Part shown: in pieces, positions 37,367 through 47,118 of the stretch | How positions within the stretch are numbered: the first letter of the stretch is position 1 | Layout of the letters: every line of letters begins with the position of its first letter | Made by a program: the position numbers and the translations under genes | DNA from: Austwickia chelonae | GTDB taxonomy: Bacteria > Actinomycetota > Actinomycetes > Actinomycetales > Dermatophilaceae | NCBI RefSeq assembly: GCF_003391095.1 | Contig: NZ_CP031447.1 | Span: forward strand, 3,564,120-3,628,119 | Length of the DNA stretch: 64,000 nt | Direction: 5' to 3' | The notes under the pieces: generated by a model | Seen by the model: the letters and a program-made list of their open reading frames with translations, nothing else | Database searches by the model: none | What the model was told of the DNA's origin: nothing

Positions 37367-38788
37367 TCAACGCAGGACAAGGGTCAGCCGATCCCCTCGC
37401 CCTGACATCGGGCCGGCCAACTCGTCATGCTCCTCGACCCTGCCCGAACCCAGAGCCTCGTCCTGTGGGTAGGCCGGTCTACGGACGGCCTGGGTCCAGG
37501 CTGCCGCTACCAACCAACCGATGCCTGCCAGACGTAGCAGGGAGAAAAACAGGAACCAAGACATCGGGAAGGCACGAGCAGCGTCGGACAAGCCACCGAG
37601 ATAAAGCCAGATCGCCACGAAGTAGCACAGCTCAGTAGACACCCAGATCAGGTGATCCCGCCAGCGCAACCCGGCCAAGGCGACCAGAGGAAGCAACCAC
37701 AGCGACGACTGCACCGGGATCGTACGTCCCGTGATCAACACCACGCCAACAACGATGATCGCCAACTCGGCGATCGTAGGCCGCCGTGCTGCGGACAACG
37801 CCACCCCGGCACCGGCCAGAAGCGCAACCACCCACCCGAGCGCAGAAAAAGTCACTGCCCACCCCGGGGTCACTTCCACGCCCCACAATCGCGGCAGGAA
37901 CCACAACGAGCCATAATCTGGGCCGCCGTTGAACCACAAGCGATACGGCGCGAGTAGGCCACCCAGGTCAGCAAGCCCCTGCGCCGATCCGGCCCATACC
38001 GAGAGACCGAAGATCGCGACCATCACGCCGCAGAACGACAGCAAGGTTGCCCCGGCCATCACCGACCAGGAACGCAGTCGTCCTGAGCGCAGTGCCAGCA
38101 GACACACCACGAGCACGAGGAGACCGGTGTAGGTATGCGCCGCTATCGCAGCGCCGAAGACCACGCCAGCCCACTCTGGTTGTTCCCGGCCCCACAGCAA
38201 TAACGCTAAAGAAGCCAGCGTCACGGCGAAGAGATCGGGAGAGACCAGAACCGCCGTCACCAAGAGAGGGCTCGCCGCTACATGGACCACTCGCCATGGG
38301 GCACGGGAGCAGGAACGGGCGATGACCACGATCAGAACGGTCAGGATGGCCACTGTCAGCACCGCCCACAACACGAAGTTCCATCGCTGCTGGTCAAAAG
38401 GCTCACCGCCCGGCGTGATCAAGGCGACCAGCCACATCAACATCCCGGTCAGCGGCGGCTGGGAAAAGACCGCAGCATTCGGAACATAGGGAAAACCGCC
38501 TTCGGCGAGCGGTGTCCCGGCATACAGGAAGGGAAGATCCGAGTAACAGGCTCGCCAGAAGGATTCCGGCGCTCCCCAACCGTTGGCGAGGCAGTGGCCC
38601 TTCTGGAAGAGCCCCAAGGCCACCATCACCGCGCCGACAAAAGTAATCCCGGCCAACGACCCTCGCCAGCCGCGGACGTCATCGAGCCGAATGCGCCGGC
38701 CGAGTGGTCCACCGAAAAAAGCCGCCGCAGCCCGAGGAACTGGGTCCTGATGAGGATTCGGGATGTTTCGCGTTGTCCGCGTCTGCAC
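37367..38788 (-). CDS. Multi-pass membrane protein, GT87/DUF2029-like
   Basis: The 473-residue product has about 12 membrane segments and a first outside loop with Y-S-D-L-P-F-L-Y and F-P-Y-V-P-N, resembling polyprenyl-phosphate-mannose-dependent mannosyltransferases of GT87. It corresponds in position to a conserved membrane protein between ponA and rpsF in mycobacteria (Rv0051). GTG 38788 is used because AAGGAGGG lies four bases upstream; an ATG at 38803 lies upstream of that site. It may modify cell envelope glycolipids (inference). Confidence 0.8.
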   Translation of the reverse strand: MQTRTTRNIPNPHQDPVPRAAAAFFGGPLGRRIRLDDVRGWRGSLAGITFVGAVMVALGLFQKGHCLANGWGAPESFWRACYSDLPFLYAGTPLAEGGFPYVPNAAVFSQPPLTGMLMWLVALITPGGEPFDQQRWNFVLWAVLTVAILTVLIVVIARSCSRAPWRVVHVAASPLLVTAVLVSPDLFAVTLASLALLLWGREQPEWAGVVFGAAIAAHTYTGLLVLVVCLLALRSGRLRSWSVMAGATLLSFCGVMVAIFGLSVWAGSAQGLADLGGLLAPYRLWFNGGPDYGSLWFLPRLWGVEVTPGWAVTFSALGWVVALLAGAGVALSAARRPTIAELAIIVVGVVLITGRTIPVQSSLWLLPLVALAGLRWRDHLIWVSTELCYFVAIWLYLGGLSDAARAFPMSWFLFFSLLRLAGIGWLVAAAWTQAVRRPAYPQDEALGSGRVEEHDELAGPMSGRGDRLTLVLR

Positions 38789-38864
38789 AGCACCCTCCTT
38801 CATCGGAAACAGTTACCTGGAACCGCGACGGCATCTGCTCGGGCTTTTACCTGTCTCTGCTCAA

Positions 38865-41192
38865 CTATCTCTGCGGAGCTTCCCAGGGCTGCCGTGGTGG
38901 AGCGATGGGGAGCCTGGGGTCAGAGGGAGGCAATCCCGGCGGGTTGTTGGGGTCTCCAGGCCGCGACGGCGGACGATAGGGGAAGCCACCACCGCCTCCC
39001 GGAGGCCGGCTGCCGTCGTACGGCGGACGAGGATACCCCGGACGAGACGGGTCATCGGGGTAGGACGGCGGCAACGAAGGCGTTCGCGTCGAAGGCGTCG
39101 CGCTGGGGGACTGTGTGGTTTTCGTCGGGCGAGGGCTGGACGTCGTGGGGGGCGGCGGCACGTAGACCTTGTCGTCACCGATCCCGGCCCGGTTGGGGAG
39201 ATCTGTGGTCGGCTTGCCCTGAAGGATGCCCTTGGTGAACTGGGTCCACACGTCGACCGGCATCTTGCCTGATTCCAAGCTGGGCAGACCGTTCATCGAG
39301 ATCGGTGTCTTTCCGTCCGGTCCCGGAAGCTCGATTCCTACCGCGGTGGAGACCTCGGGGGTGAACCCTGCGAACCATGCGGACATGCTCTCCGAGGAGG
39401 TTCCGGTCTTGCCCGCTGCCGGACGTCCCAGCGAGGCGGCGTTGGCTGCAGTTCCACCAGCCTGTACCACTGATTTCATCGAGTTGACGGTGTCGGCAGC
39501 AACCTCTTTACTGAAAGCGGAGTTCAGCTCCGGCTTGGTCTCGAAGACCTTCCGACCGTCAGCTTCGGCGACCGACTTGACCATGTACGGCTTCGCCCGC
39601 TGCCCTTCGCCTGCGATCGTGGCGTAGGCGTTGGCCAGGTCCAGCGGCCGCACTGACGCGCTGCCCAACACATTTCCGACGTTGGAGGCCAGTCCGGGAG
39701 TGTTCGCCGGGGCTTCGCCGTCCTTCGGGGGGATCCCTGCGGCCAAGGCAGCCTTGAGGGTGTTGTCCGGCCCCACTTTCTCATTGAGGCGCACAAAAGC
39801 GGTGTTGATCGACCCAGCCATCATTTGAGACATGTCGACCTGGCCATGGTCTGCGTGGTCCCAGTTGGCTACAGGTTTAGGTTCGCCTGGCACCCGATAG
39901 GGAGTACCGCTCTCGAACCTGATGCGAGTACTGATGCCCTGTTGAAGAGCTGCGATGGTCGTGAAGGCCTTGAAGGTCGATCCGGCCTGCATGTGCCCCT
40001 GGGTCGCGTTGTTGAAGGGGTGCTTCACCGAGTCCTGCCCGCCGTAGAGCGCGAGAACTGCTCCGTCCTTAGGCTTGATGGCGACCATGCCTACCCGGAC
40101 CCCGGTTCCACGGCCTGACTTCGGCCGGTTGTCCTCGACGGCCTTGACTGCAAGTTCCTGTGTTTTCACGTCGAAGGTGGAGACGATCCGCAATCCCCGA
40201 CGGTCAATATCTTCCTGTTTGATCCCTTTGTCGAGAAGATCAGCTTTAACAGCGTTCACCAGGTAGCCGTTGGTTCCACCGAGCTGCTTCTTCGATTTGT
40301 ATTCGACGACCTTCGGGAAGGCCATCGATTTACGTTCACCTTCGTCGAGCCACTTCTTAGCGACCATACCGTCGAGAACGTAGTTCCATCGCTCTTCAGC
40401 GACCTTCGCGGAAGCTGGGCTCAACGCAGGGTCCAGACGGGAAGGCTGGTTGATGATCGTGGCGAGCAACGCCGCCTCAGCCGTGCTGATCTCGTTAACA
40501 GGCTTGTTGAAATAAGCTTTCGCAGCCGTCTGGATGCCATAGGCATTACGACCGTAGTAGATCGTGTTGAGGTAGTTCTCGAGGATCTGGTCCTTGCTCA
40601 TCTCCCGGTCGATCTTCACCGAGATGATGATTTCCTTTCCCTTACGGGAAAGCGTCTGGTCCTGGGTGAGGAAGTAGTTCTTGACGTACTGCTGGGTGAT
40701 GGTCGACCCACCACCGGCGTCGGCTTGACCACGTATCGTCCGCACAACAGCACGACCGATACCCGAGATCGAGACGCCACCGTTCTCGTAGAAGTCACGG
40801 TCCTCTGCCGCGATCACGGCACGGCGAGCGGTGAGAGGAATCTGTGACAGCGGGACGGACTCCCGGTTCACGTCGGAGAGCCGGTCGAGTTCTGTCTTCC
40901 CGTCGGCGTAGTAGACGATCGAGGCTTCAGCCTTGGCCAAGTCGTTGGGCGAAGGGATGTCGACCATCGAATAGGCCACTCCGGCCAGCCCGATGCCGAG
41001 CAGCGTCATCGCCAGGAATGTCAGGCCAGCCCCCTTCCAGGTGATGAAGCGGCGACGGCGACCGCCTGGCTTTCGAGGTCTCTTCCGGCGGAAACGACTC
41101 AGGACCCCCCCCTGGGCTCGACCGACGTACACCCCGGCGGGTGTCCGAATCACCCCGCCGCGTGGACCACTGGACTGCGTCACGCGATTCAC
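38865..41192 (-). CDS. ponA: Bifunctional class A penicillin-binding protein
   Basis: The 775-residue product has a basic cytoplasmic N-terminus, one membrane segment (about 56-76), a GT51 transglycosylase domain with the catalytic Glu130 in A-A-E-D-R-D-F and G-S-T-I-T-Q-Q, and a transpeptidase domain with S405-T-F-K, S461-I-N and K595-T-G-T. The last 100 residues are rich in Pro, Ser, Thr and Gly. It polymerises and cross-links peptidoglycan outside the membrane. GTG 41192 or GTG 41183 (GGGAG eight bases upstream) may be the start. Position matches mycobacterial ponA1 next to the rpsF region. Confidence 0.95.
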   Translation of the reverse strand: MNRVTQSSGPRGGVIRTPAGVYVGRAQGGVLSRFRRKRPRKPGGRRRRFITWKGAGLTFLAMTLLGIGLAGVAYSMVDIPSPNDLAKAEASIVYYADGKTELDRLSDVNRESVPLSQIPLTARRAVIAAEDRDFYENGGVSISGIGRAVVRTIRGQADAGGGSTITQQYVKNYFLTQDQTLSRKGKEIIISVKIDREMSKDQILENYLNTIYYGRNAYGIQTAAKAYFNKPVNEISTAEAALLATIINQPSRLDPALSPASAKVAEERWNYVLDGMVAKKWLDEGERKSMAFPKVVEYKSKKQLGGTNGYLVNAVKADLLDKGIKQEDIDRRGLRIVSTFDVKTQELAVKAVEDNRPKSGRGTGVRVGMVAIKPKDGAVLALYGGQDSVKHPFNNATQGHMQAGSTFKAFTTIAALQQGISTRIRFESGTPYRVPGEPKPVANWDHADHGQVDMSQMMAGSINTAFVRLNEKVGPDNTLKAALAAGIPPKDGEAPANTPGLASNVGNVLGSASVRPLDLANAYATIAGEGQRAKPYMVKSVAEADGRKVFETKPELNSAFSKEVAADTVNSMKSVVQAGGTAANAASLGRPAAGKTGTSSESMSAWFAGFTPEVSTAVGIELPGPDGKTPISMNGLPSLESGKMPVDVWTQFTKGILQGKPTTDLPNRAGIGDDKVYVPPPPTTSSPRPTKTTQSPSATPSTRTPSLPPSYPDDPSRPGYPRPPYDGSRPPGGGGGFPYRPPSRPGDPNNPPGLPPSDPRLPIAPPRQPWEAPQR

Positions 41193-41558
41193 TCCCGTTC
41201 GGTGCTCCGTGCCCGGCTTCTCATCGCTTCAAATCCGCCACGAGGCACATGGACGTTCATCTCAGTATGACGATCGGAGATTCCGGAAAACTCCCCGACA
41301 CCCTCTCGAATGCCTGGCAGCTTGCCACCTGGACCTGTGCTCCACCTAGGCAGAGTCCTGTTCGCCTATGGGGACGTGTCGGATCCCACATAGATACACA
41401 CCTCCGAAAATGAGTGACAAACATAGCCTTTGTCACCTAGTCTCAATCCGCGCGGCATCGATGCCGACACGAAGGACATTTCCTGCAGCAGACCGCCAGT
41501 CCTTCCTCAGGCTGTTAAGAGGGCTGCGACGCAGGCATATTCACTGGAAGGGACATCC
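41193..41558. promoter_or_regulatory. Divergent ponA-ino1 control region with an inverted repeat
   Basis: No gene is supported in these 366 bases. TGACAAA (41415-41421) and TTTGTCA (41429-41435) form a perfect 7-7-7 inverted repeat 124 bases before ino1 ATG, fitting an operator for a dimeric repressor. GGAAGGGA six bases before ATG 41559 is the ino1 ribosome site. Confidence 0.5.
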
Positions 41559-42650
41559 ATGACAGCCATCCGCGTCGCCATTGCGGGCGTCGGGAACTGC
41601 GCCAGCTCTCTGGTCCAAGGCGTGCACTACTACCGTGACGCCGACCCCACCAGCACCGTCCCTGGGCTGATGCATGTCGACTTTGGGGGCTATCACGTCC
41701 GCGACGTCGAGTTCGTCGCAGCTTTCGATGTCGACAGCAAAAAAGTCGGCCTCGACCTCTCCCAGGCCATCAACGCCAGCGAGAACAACACCATCCGCAT
41801 CTGCGAGGTCCCGGAGACCGGTGTCACCGTGCAGCGCGGCCACACCTTCGATGGCTTAGGCAAGTACTACCGGCAGACCATCGAGGAGTCGACCGAGGCC
41901 CCCGTCGACGTGGTTCAGATCCTCAAAGAACGACAGGTAGACGTCCTGGTCAGCTATCTTCCGGTCGGTTCCGAAGAGGCTGACACCTTCTACGCGCAGT
42001 GCGCCATCGACGCCAGATGTGCCTTCGTCAACGCGCTCCCTGTCTTCATCGCCTCCGACCCGACCTGGGCCAAAAAGTTCGAGGATGCCGGCGTGCCGAT
42101 CATCGGTGACGACATCAAGTCACAGGTGGGAGCCACTATCACCCACCGTGTAATGGCGAAACTCTTCGAAGACCGCGGCGTCGTACTCGACCGCACTTAC
42201 CAGCTCAACGTCGGCGGCAACATGGACTTCAAGAACATGCTCGAGCGAGAGCGGCTGGAGTCCAAGAAAATCTCCAAGACCCAGGCGGTCACATCCAACT
42301 TGGAAGGCCCGCTGGCGGGCAAGAAAGAGGACCGCAATGTGCACATCGGCCCCTCGGACTACGTCGCCTGGCTCGACGACCGCAAGTGGGCCTATGTCCG
42401 ACTCGAAGGACGCGCATTCGGCGATGTCCCGCTGAACTTGGAATACAAGCTGGAAGTCTGGGACTCCCCGAACTCGGCAGGCATCATCATCGACGCCATT
42501 CGTGCCGCCAAGCTGGGCCTCGATCGCGGAATCGGTGGGCCGTTGCTCTCCCCAGCGGCCTATCTGATGAAGTCACCGCCGGAGCAACGCCCGGATGACA
42601 TCGGCCGGGCCCACGTCGAAGCTTTCATCCGCGGCGAGGTCGATCGCTGA
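41559..42650 (+). CDS. ino1: Inositol-3-phosphate synthase
   Basis: The 363-residue actinobacterial-type enzyme converts glucose-6-phosphate to inositol-3-phosphate using NAD. Motifs: [13 protein letters not shown] (NAD binding), [19 protein letters not shown], and [12 protein letters not shown]. It feeds mycothiol and inositol phospholipids. ATG 41559 has GGAAGGGA upstream; the frame is open to 41430 but the conserved start is here. Position near ponA matches mycobacteria. Confidence 0.96.
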   Translation: MTAIRVAIAGVGNCASSLVQGVHYYRDADPTSTVPGLMHVDFGGYHVRDVEFVAAFDVDSKKVGLDLSQAINASENNTIRICEVPETGVTVQRGHTFDGLGKYYRQTIEESTEAPVDVVQILKERQVDVLVSYLPVGSEEADTFYAQCAIDARCAFVNALPVFIASDPTWAKKFEDAGVPIIGDDIKSQVGATITHRVMAKLFEDRGVVLDRTYQLNVGGNMDFKNMLERERLESKKISKTQAVTSNLEGPLAGKKEDRNVHIGPSDYVAWLDDRKWAYVRLEGRAFGDVPLNLEYKLEVWDSPNSAGIIIDAIRAAKLGLDRGIGGPLLSPAAYLMKSPPEQRPDDIGRAHVEAFIRGEVDR

Positions 42651-42684
42651 TCATTTCGCTGTCCCCGCCGAACCGGACAGGGTG

Positions 42685-42939
42685 TCACGCCTGCCCGGAG
42701 GGTGCTTCTGAACTGCTTTCATCATGGTTTCCTGCAGCTTTGGAAGCTTCCCTCCAGGCAGCGTGACGCGCCTTGGTCTGACGCCGCACCCTGCGAACCT
42801 CCCAGATCGCGAAGAGGATCCCGTCCACGTTCCTCCACACGTGAAGGTCTCGGACTCTGCCGGCCTCCAGGGGACATCTCCACCAGCGGGTGAGCCATCC
42901 ATGCTTTCCTCGATGAAATTGGCGTCGGCGGTAATTCAC
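42685..42939 (-). CDS. Possible small Trp-rich hypothetical protein
   Basis: This 84-residue frame (GTG start) is basic and Trp-rich (H-G-W-L-T-R-W-W-R-C, D-L-H-V-W-R-N-V-D-G-I-L-F-A-I-W-E-V) and keeps high third-position GC in its middle. Two other minus-strand frames overlap it, one with a better ribosome site (GAGGAAAG before an ATG at 42902), so which, if any, is translated is uncertain. It converges with ino1. I do not recognise the family. Confidence 0.35.
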   Translation of the reverse strand: MNYRRRQFHRGKHGWLTRWWRCPLEAGRVRDLHVWRNVDGILFAIWEVRRVRRQTKARHAAWREASKAAGNHDESSSEAPSGQA

Positions 42940-43008
42940 CTGCGGACAACAGCCTTAGGAGAAAGACAACCCCTTTCTGCCATGCAGCTTTCCTATCAGG
43001 AATAACTC

Positions 43009-43037
43009 TTGAGCTTGACTAAACAGACGTTTAATAT
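43009..43037 (+). promoter_or_regulatory. TetR-gene promoter with palindromic operator in its spacer
   Basis: TTGAGC (43009-43014), a 17-base spacer and TAATAT (43032-43037) form a near-consensus promoter; seven bases later is ATG 43045, so the mRNA is probably leaderless. TAAAC-AGAC-GTTTA (43020-43033) is a palindrome filling the spacer, a good site for autorepression by the TetR protein. Confidence 0.7.
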
Positions 43038-43044
43038 TTTGAAC

Positions 43045-43710
43045 ATGGGTTCAAGCAACCAGGACCTCACACCCAGGGCGCGTATCCGCAACGCAGCCCT
43101 CAGCGAATTCGCTGCCACCGGACTGACTAAAACCACCATCCGGTCCATCGCAACCAGAGCAGGCGTCTCCCCTGCCCTGGTCATCCACCACTTCGGTAGC
43201 AAGGACGGACTCAGGGCAGCCTGCGACGAACATCTCCTGCATTGGCTTCGCGCAGAGAAAACAGCAGCATTCAGCGGCGTCCAACTCCCCACCCGTGCCG
43301 AATACATGCGCACACACCCCGATTTCGTTGTGCTCTACAACTACCTGCGGCGTGTCATGACCGAAGGTGGCCCAGCGGCGGACAAGCTCTTCGATCAATT
43401 CGTCGCCGATGCCGAGAGCTACCTCGCTCTCGGCGAGAAAGCTGGAACCATCCGTCCATCCCAGGACCCCCGAGCCAGGGCCGTCGTCTCCACCGCCATC
43501 GGGTTAGGGCTCCTGGCCTTCGACCAACAGATCGCCCGACATCTCGGCGGCGAATCCCTGCTCGAGCCGAGCATCCTCGACCGATATGTCGCCTACGCCG
43601 TCGACTTCTACACCCACGGCATGCTCACCACACCCATCAGCTTCGCAGACAGCCCAGAGCCCGACCAGGACAAGAACCAGGAAAGAAGCCCACATCCGCG
43701 AACGGAGTGA
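43045..43710 (+). CDS. TetR family transcriptional regulator
   Basis: The 221-residue product has an N-terminal TetR helix-turn-helix (about 8-55; T-K-T-T-I-R-S-I-A-T-R-A-G-V-S-P-A-L-V-I-H-H-F) and a C-terminal ligand/dimer domain with a polar tail. An upstream TTG (43009) is inside the -35 element, so ATG 43045 is the start. It heads an operon with an ABC-2-type transporter five bases downstream and probably represses it through the palindrome in its own promoter. Confidence 0.9.
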   Translation: MGSSNQDLTPRARIRNAALSEFAATGLTKTTIRSIATRAGVSPALVIHHFGSKDGLRAACDEHLLHWLRAEKTAAFSGVQLPTRAEYMRTHPDFVVLYNYLRRVMTEGGPAADKLFDQFVADAESYLALGEKAGTIRPSQDPRARAVVSTAIGLGLLAFDQQIARHLGGESLLEPSILDRYVAYAVDFYTHGMLTTPISFADSPEPDQDKNQERSPHPRTE

Positions 43711-43715
43711 ACCAG

Positions 43716-44651
43716 ATGGCCACAGTCATCGACATCACTGACCTGCACAAGAGCTACGGGACTCATATCGCGCTGCAGGGCATCGAACTTCACGTCGCCT
43801 GCGGCGAGGTCTACGGCTTCATCGGCCCCAATGGGGCAGGGAAGACCACCACCATGCGCATCCTGCTCGACATCCTCCGTCCTGACCGAGGCACCGTTCG
43901 GCTGCTCGGGCAGGGTCCTCGCGGCGATGGCGTCGGCCTCCGCGCCCGCATCGGATACCTCCCCGGCGAACTACGCCTCAACGGCCGCTACGACGTCGCC
44001 ACGCTGCTGAACCACTACGTCGCCCTGTCCAGCCACGGCAAGAAAAGCTCCTACATCGACTGGAAGCCCTTAGCCGAGCGCCTCGGCCTGGACCCCACCA
44101 GACAGGTCAGGGGACTCTCCAAGGGAAATAAACAGAAAGTTGGCCTCGTACAGTCCTTCATGCACCAGCCTGAACTGTTGATCTTGGACGAGCCGACATC
44201 CGGACTTGACCCCCTCGTCCAAGCAGAGTTCATCGCCATGGTCCGTGAAGTACGGCAGGAAGGCCGAACGGTCTTCCTGTCCAGCCATGTTCTCTCCGAG
44301 GTCGAACATGCCGCCGATCGCGTTGCGGTGCTTCGCGAAGGACGCATCGTCCAAGAATCGACCGTCGACGAACTCCGCCGGTCACTCGGATTACGCATGC
44401 GGATGACCTTGGCAGAGCGGGTCGGAACCGACCGCTTCGCAGATCTGCCCGGAGTCCGCGAAGTCACGATCGGCGCTCTCCACGACTCGACGCCAGACGA
44501 CGCTACTGAACTGGTCATCGACCTTGACGGCACACCGGACGCGGTGATCAAAGCAGCAGCCCACCACACTGTGCTCTCCCTGGAAGCTGAACGCCCCGAT
44601 CTCGAAGAAGCCGTCATGCGCCTGTACTCCGACAGCGGACAGGGAGGATAA
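43716..44651 (+). CDS. ABC transporter ATP-binding protein (drug-export type)
   Basis: The 311-residue protein has Walker A (G-P-N-G-A-G-K-T-T-T), a Q-loop region (I-G-Y-L-P-G-E), signature L-S-K-G-N-K-Q-K, Walker B (L-L-I-L-D-E-P-T-S-G-L-D-P) and H-loop (L-S-S-H-V-L-S-E-V), plus a C-terminal 80-residue domain as in DrrA-like exporters. The signature has K in place of the usual first G (L-S-G-G). ATG 43716 follows ACGGAG. It works with the permease encoded three bases downstream. Confidence 0.9.
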   Translation: MATVIDITDLHKSYGTHIALQGIELHVACGEVYGFIGPNGAGKTTTMRILLDILRPDRGTVRLLGQGPRGDGVGLRARIGYLPGELRLNGRYDVATLLNHYVALSSHGKKSSYIDWKPLAERLGLDPTRQVRGLSKGNKQKVGLVQSFMHQPELLILDEPTSGLDPLVQAEFIAMVREVRQEGRTVFLSSHVLSEVEHAADRVAVLREGRIVQESTVDELRRSLGLRMRMTLAERVGTDRFADLPGVREVTIGALHDSTPDDATELVIDLDGTPDAVIKAAAHHTVLSLEAERPDLEEAVMRLYSDSGQGG

Positions 44652-44653
44652 CG

Positions 44654-45451
44654 ATGAACATTGCACCCCTGTACCAGCGCTGGCTAGCTGATCACCGACG
44701 CAGAATCATCGGTTGGATACTCGGCCTCACCGGCGTCTGCCTTCTGTATCTACCACTCTTCCCGTCCATGCGGGACAGCGGACTCATCGGGGACAAACTG
44801 AACGTCATGCCGAAAGAAATGATCGATACCTTCGGTATGGACGTCATGACCATGTCCACCGGGTGGGGTTACACCCATCAGACGGTCTTCGGCATGCTTG
44901 GTCTGCTGCTTCTCCTGGTCCTGGCGATAAGCCAAGGAGCGGAGGCCATCGCCGGCGACGAAGAGTCAGGCGCGCTGGAACTGACTCTGGCGCATGCCAC
45001 CGACCGTCGATCCGTACTGACCGCCAGGCTGCTTGCTGTGACCAGCACCGTCATCGGCGTAACGGCTGCACTCACCCTTGTGGTGGCTGCGCTCTCCGCC
45101 CCCTCCCAGCTGGATCTGCTCGCCTCTGGTCTGTTCGCCGAAGGAGCAGCTCTCGCGCTCCTCGCCCTCGTGCACGGGCTGCTCGCGTTGTCCGTCGGCG
45201 CGGCAACCGGACGACGGTCGACCGCACTGAACACAGCCACAGTCATCGGTGTATTGGGCTGGTTCGCCCACAACATGGGTACCAAAGTCGCTTCTTGGGT
45301 CCCCGACCTGTCGCCTTTCCACTGGGCGTTCCGCGCACAACCGCTACAAGGTCAGGCGGACCTTCTCGGTCTGACAGCGCTCATCCTGGCTTGCCTCGTC
45401 TTGGTCGCCACCGCCTATATCGGCTTCCTCCATCGAGACCTACGAGCCTGA
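44654..45451 (+). CDS. ABC-2 type transporter permease
   Basis: The 265-residue product has six membrane segments (first near 18-36, last near 240-258) with G-D-E-E-S-G-A-L-E-L-T-L-A in the cytoplasmic loop, typical of ABC-2 permeases. The partner ATPase gene ends two bases upstream. Substrate unknown; regulation by a TetR protein suggests export of a toxic compound. Its 3' end overlaps the convergent cca gene by 12 bases. Confidence 0.88.
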   Translation: MNIAPLYQRWLADHRRRIIGWILGLTGVCLLYLPLFPSMRDSGLIGDKLNVMPKEMIDTFGMDVMTMSTGWGYTHQTVFGMLGLLLLLVLAISQGAEAIAGDEESGALELTLAHATDRRSVLTARLLAVTSTVIGVTAALTLVVAALSAPSQLDLLASGLFAEGAALALLALVHGLLALSVGAATGRRSTALNTATVIGVLGWFAHNMGTKVASWVPDLSPFHWAFRAQPLQGQADLLGLTALILACLVLVATAYIGFLHRDLRA

Positions 45452-46963
45452 CCCAGATCCGTCCTCCACGCGACCCTCCTCGTTCCACCACCTGAGCAGC
45501 TCTGCCTCAACGGCTTCCTTACCGATCGGCCCTTGATCGAGGCGGACAGCCAAGAGATGTTTGTAAGCCCGCCCCAACAACGGACCCGGCGAAATGCCCA
45601 GAACTGCTGCGATCTCGTTCCCATCGAGTTCAGGACGAACTTTTTTCAGCTCTTCCTGGGCAGTCAGCCGCTCGATTCTGGCCTCGAGGCCGTCATAGGT
45701 ACGGGAGAGCCTCGTCGCCTTACGCACATTGCGCGTGGTGCAATCGGCTCGGGTCAACCGATGGAGGTGGGGGAGAAGCTCACCCGCATCAGTGACATAT
45801 CTGCGTACTGCGGAATCGGTCCATTCCCCTGTCCCGTAGCCATGGAACCGTAGATGCAATTCCACCAAGCGAGCGACGGCCTTCGTCGTCTCCTTGTCAT
45901 AGCGCAGCGCCCGCATGCGACGAGTCGTCATCTTGGCACCGACCACTTCATGATGATGGAAGCTGACACCGCCGCCGGGTTCGAACCTTCGAGTAGCAGG
46001 TTTACCGATGTCATGAAGCAGAGCAGCCAAGCGGAGCACCAGGTCGGGTCGAGGCACCTCGCCACTGATCCGATTACCCGCTGACTTTCTCTCCGGACCC
46101 TTCTCCTCGGGAAGCGTCTCCAAGGCCACTGCCTGGCTGAGCACGGTCAAGGAGTGTTCGTAGACGTCCTTGTGCCGATGATGCTCATCTATTTCGAGTT
46201 GGAGCGCAGGCAACTCCGGCATGACCTGAGTCGCCAGACCCGTGTCGACGAATGCTCGGACTCCGGCCACCGGGTCCTCGGAGACCATCAGCTTGTTGAA
46301 CTCGTCACGGATCCGTTCTGCTGAAACGATCTCCAATGAGGCAGCCATCTCGCACATCGCGGTTCGAACTGTCGGATCCAGCTCGAAACCGAGCTGAGCG
46401 ACGAAACGTGCCGCACGCATCATCCGGAGCGGATCGTCACCGAAACTGACCTCGGCCGGCCCGGGCGTCCGAAGACGACGGGCGGCAAGATCCTCCAAGC
46501 CGCCATGAGGGTCGACGAACTCCAACGCGGGAAGCCTCAGCGCCATCGCATTGACCGTGAAGTCCCTACGGACCAGGTCGTCGACCAAGTTGTCACCGAA
46601 GGCCACGACCGGCTTCCGGCTAGCGCCGTCATAGGCGTCGGCCCGATATGTCGTGATCTCTACCGTCTGGTCTGCTTTGCGCAATCCGATGGTGCCGAAC
46701 GCCCGACCCATGTCCCACTGTGCATCGGCCCACCGGGCCGTGATCGACTCGATCTCCCCCGGGCGGGCCGAGGTGGTCAGGTCCAGGTCAAGTGAGCCTC
46801 GCCCCAGGAAGGCGTCCCTGACCGGACCACCCACCAAAGCCAGTTCATGTCCGGCCTCCGAGAAGAGGACACCCAGCTCTTGAAGCAGGGGGAGCACCGG
46901 AGCAAGACGGCGAACCGCTTCTTTCAGAAGAACATCGACAGAGGGGTTATGGGAGTCCGACAC
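45440..46963 (-). CDS. cca: CCA tRNA nucleotidyltransferase
   Basis: The 507-residue protein adds or repairs the CCA end of tRNA. The class II nucleotidyltransferase head has L-V-G-G-P-V-R-D-A-F-L-G and D-L-D-L-T-T; R-R-D-F-T-V-N-A-M-A follows; an HD domain lies at L-L-H-D-I-G-K-P-A-T-R and F-H-H-H-E-V-V-G-A. It is the pcnA gene of mycobacterial annotation, divergent from the NUDIX gene as in Mycobacterium. GTG 46963 (V-S-D-S-H) is used; a TACTCT sits eight bases upstream and no ribosome site is clear. The frame is open to 47515, without protein support. Confidence 0.94.
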   Translation of the reverse strand: MSDSHNPSVDVLLKEAVRRLAPVLPLLQELGVLFSEAGHELALVGGPVRDAFLGRGSLDLDLTTSARPGEIESITARWADAQWDMGRAFGTIGLRKADQTVEITTYRADAYDGASRKPVVAFGDNLVDDLVRRDFTVNAMALRLPALEFVDPHGGLEDLAARRLRTPGPAEVSFGDDPLRMMRAARFVAQLGFELDPTVRTAMCEMAASLEIVSAERIRDEFNKLMVSEDPVAGVRAFVDTGLATQVMPELPALQLEIDEHHRHKDVYEHSLTVLSQAVALETLPEEKGPERKSAGNRISGEVPRPDLVLRLAALLHDIGKPATRRFEPGGGVSFHHHEVVGAKMTTRRMRALRYDKETTKAVARLVELHLRFHGYGTGEWTDSAVRRYVTDAGELLPHLHRLTRADCTTRNVRKATRLSRTYDGLEARIERLTAQEELKKVRPELDGNEIAAVLGISPGPLLGRAYKHLLAVRLDQGPIGKEAVEAELLRWWNEEGRVEDGSGSGS

Positions 46964-47106
46964 AATCCCCAAGAGTAGAGGAGCAGACCGGTAGGAGACG
47001 CCTTCATCCCCACCGTCACGACCGCGATGGGCAGCGTCTGAACACCGGCTCCCTGGCCGCTTCGACCTGGACGGTACAGCGGCATAGCGAGCACTGGCGG
47101 GCCGGT

Positions 47107-47112
47107 TACAGT
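47107..47112 (+). promoter_or_regulatory. -10 element of a leaderless promoter (NUDIX-murJ operon)
   Basis: TACAGT, then six bases, then ATG 47119. There is no ribosome site, so the first mRNA of the operon is probably leaderless. Confidence 0.6.
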
Positions 47113-47118
47113 GGCAGA

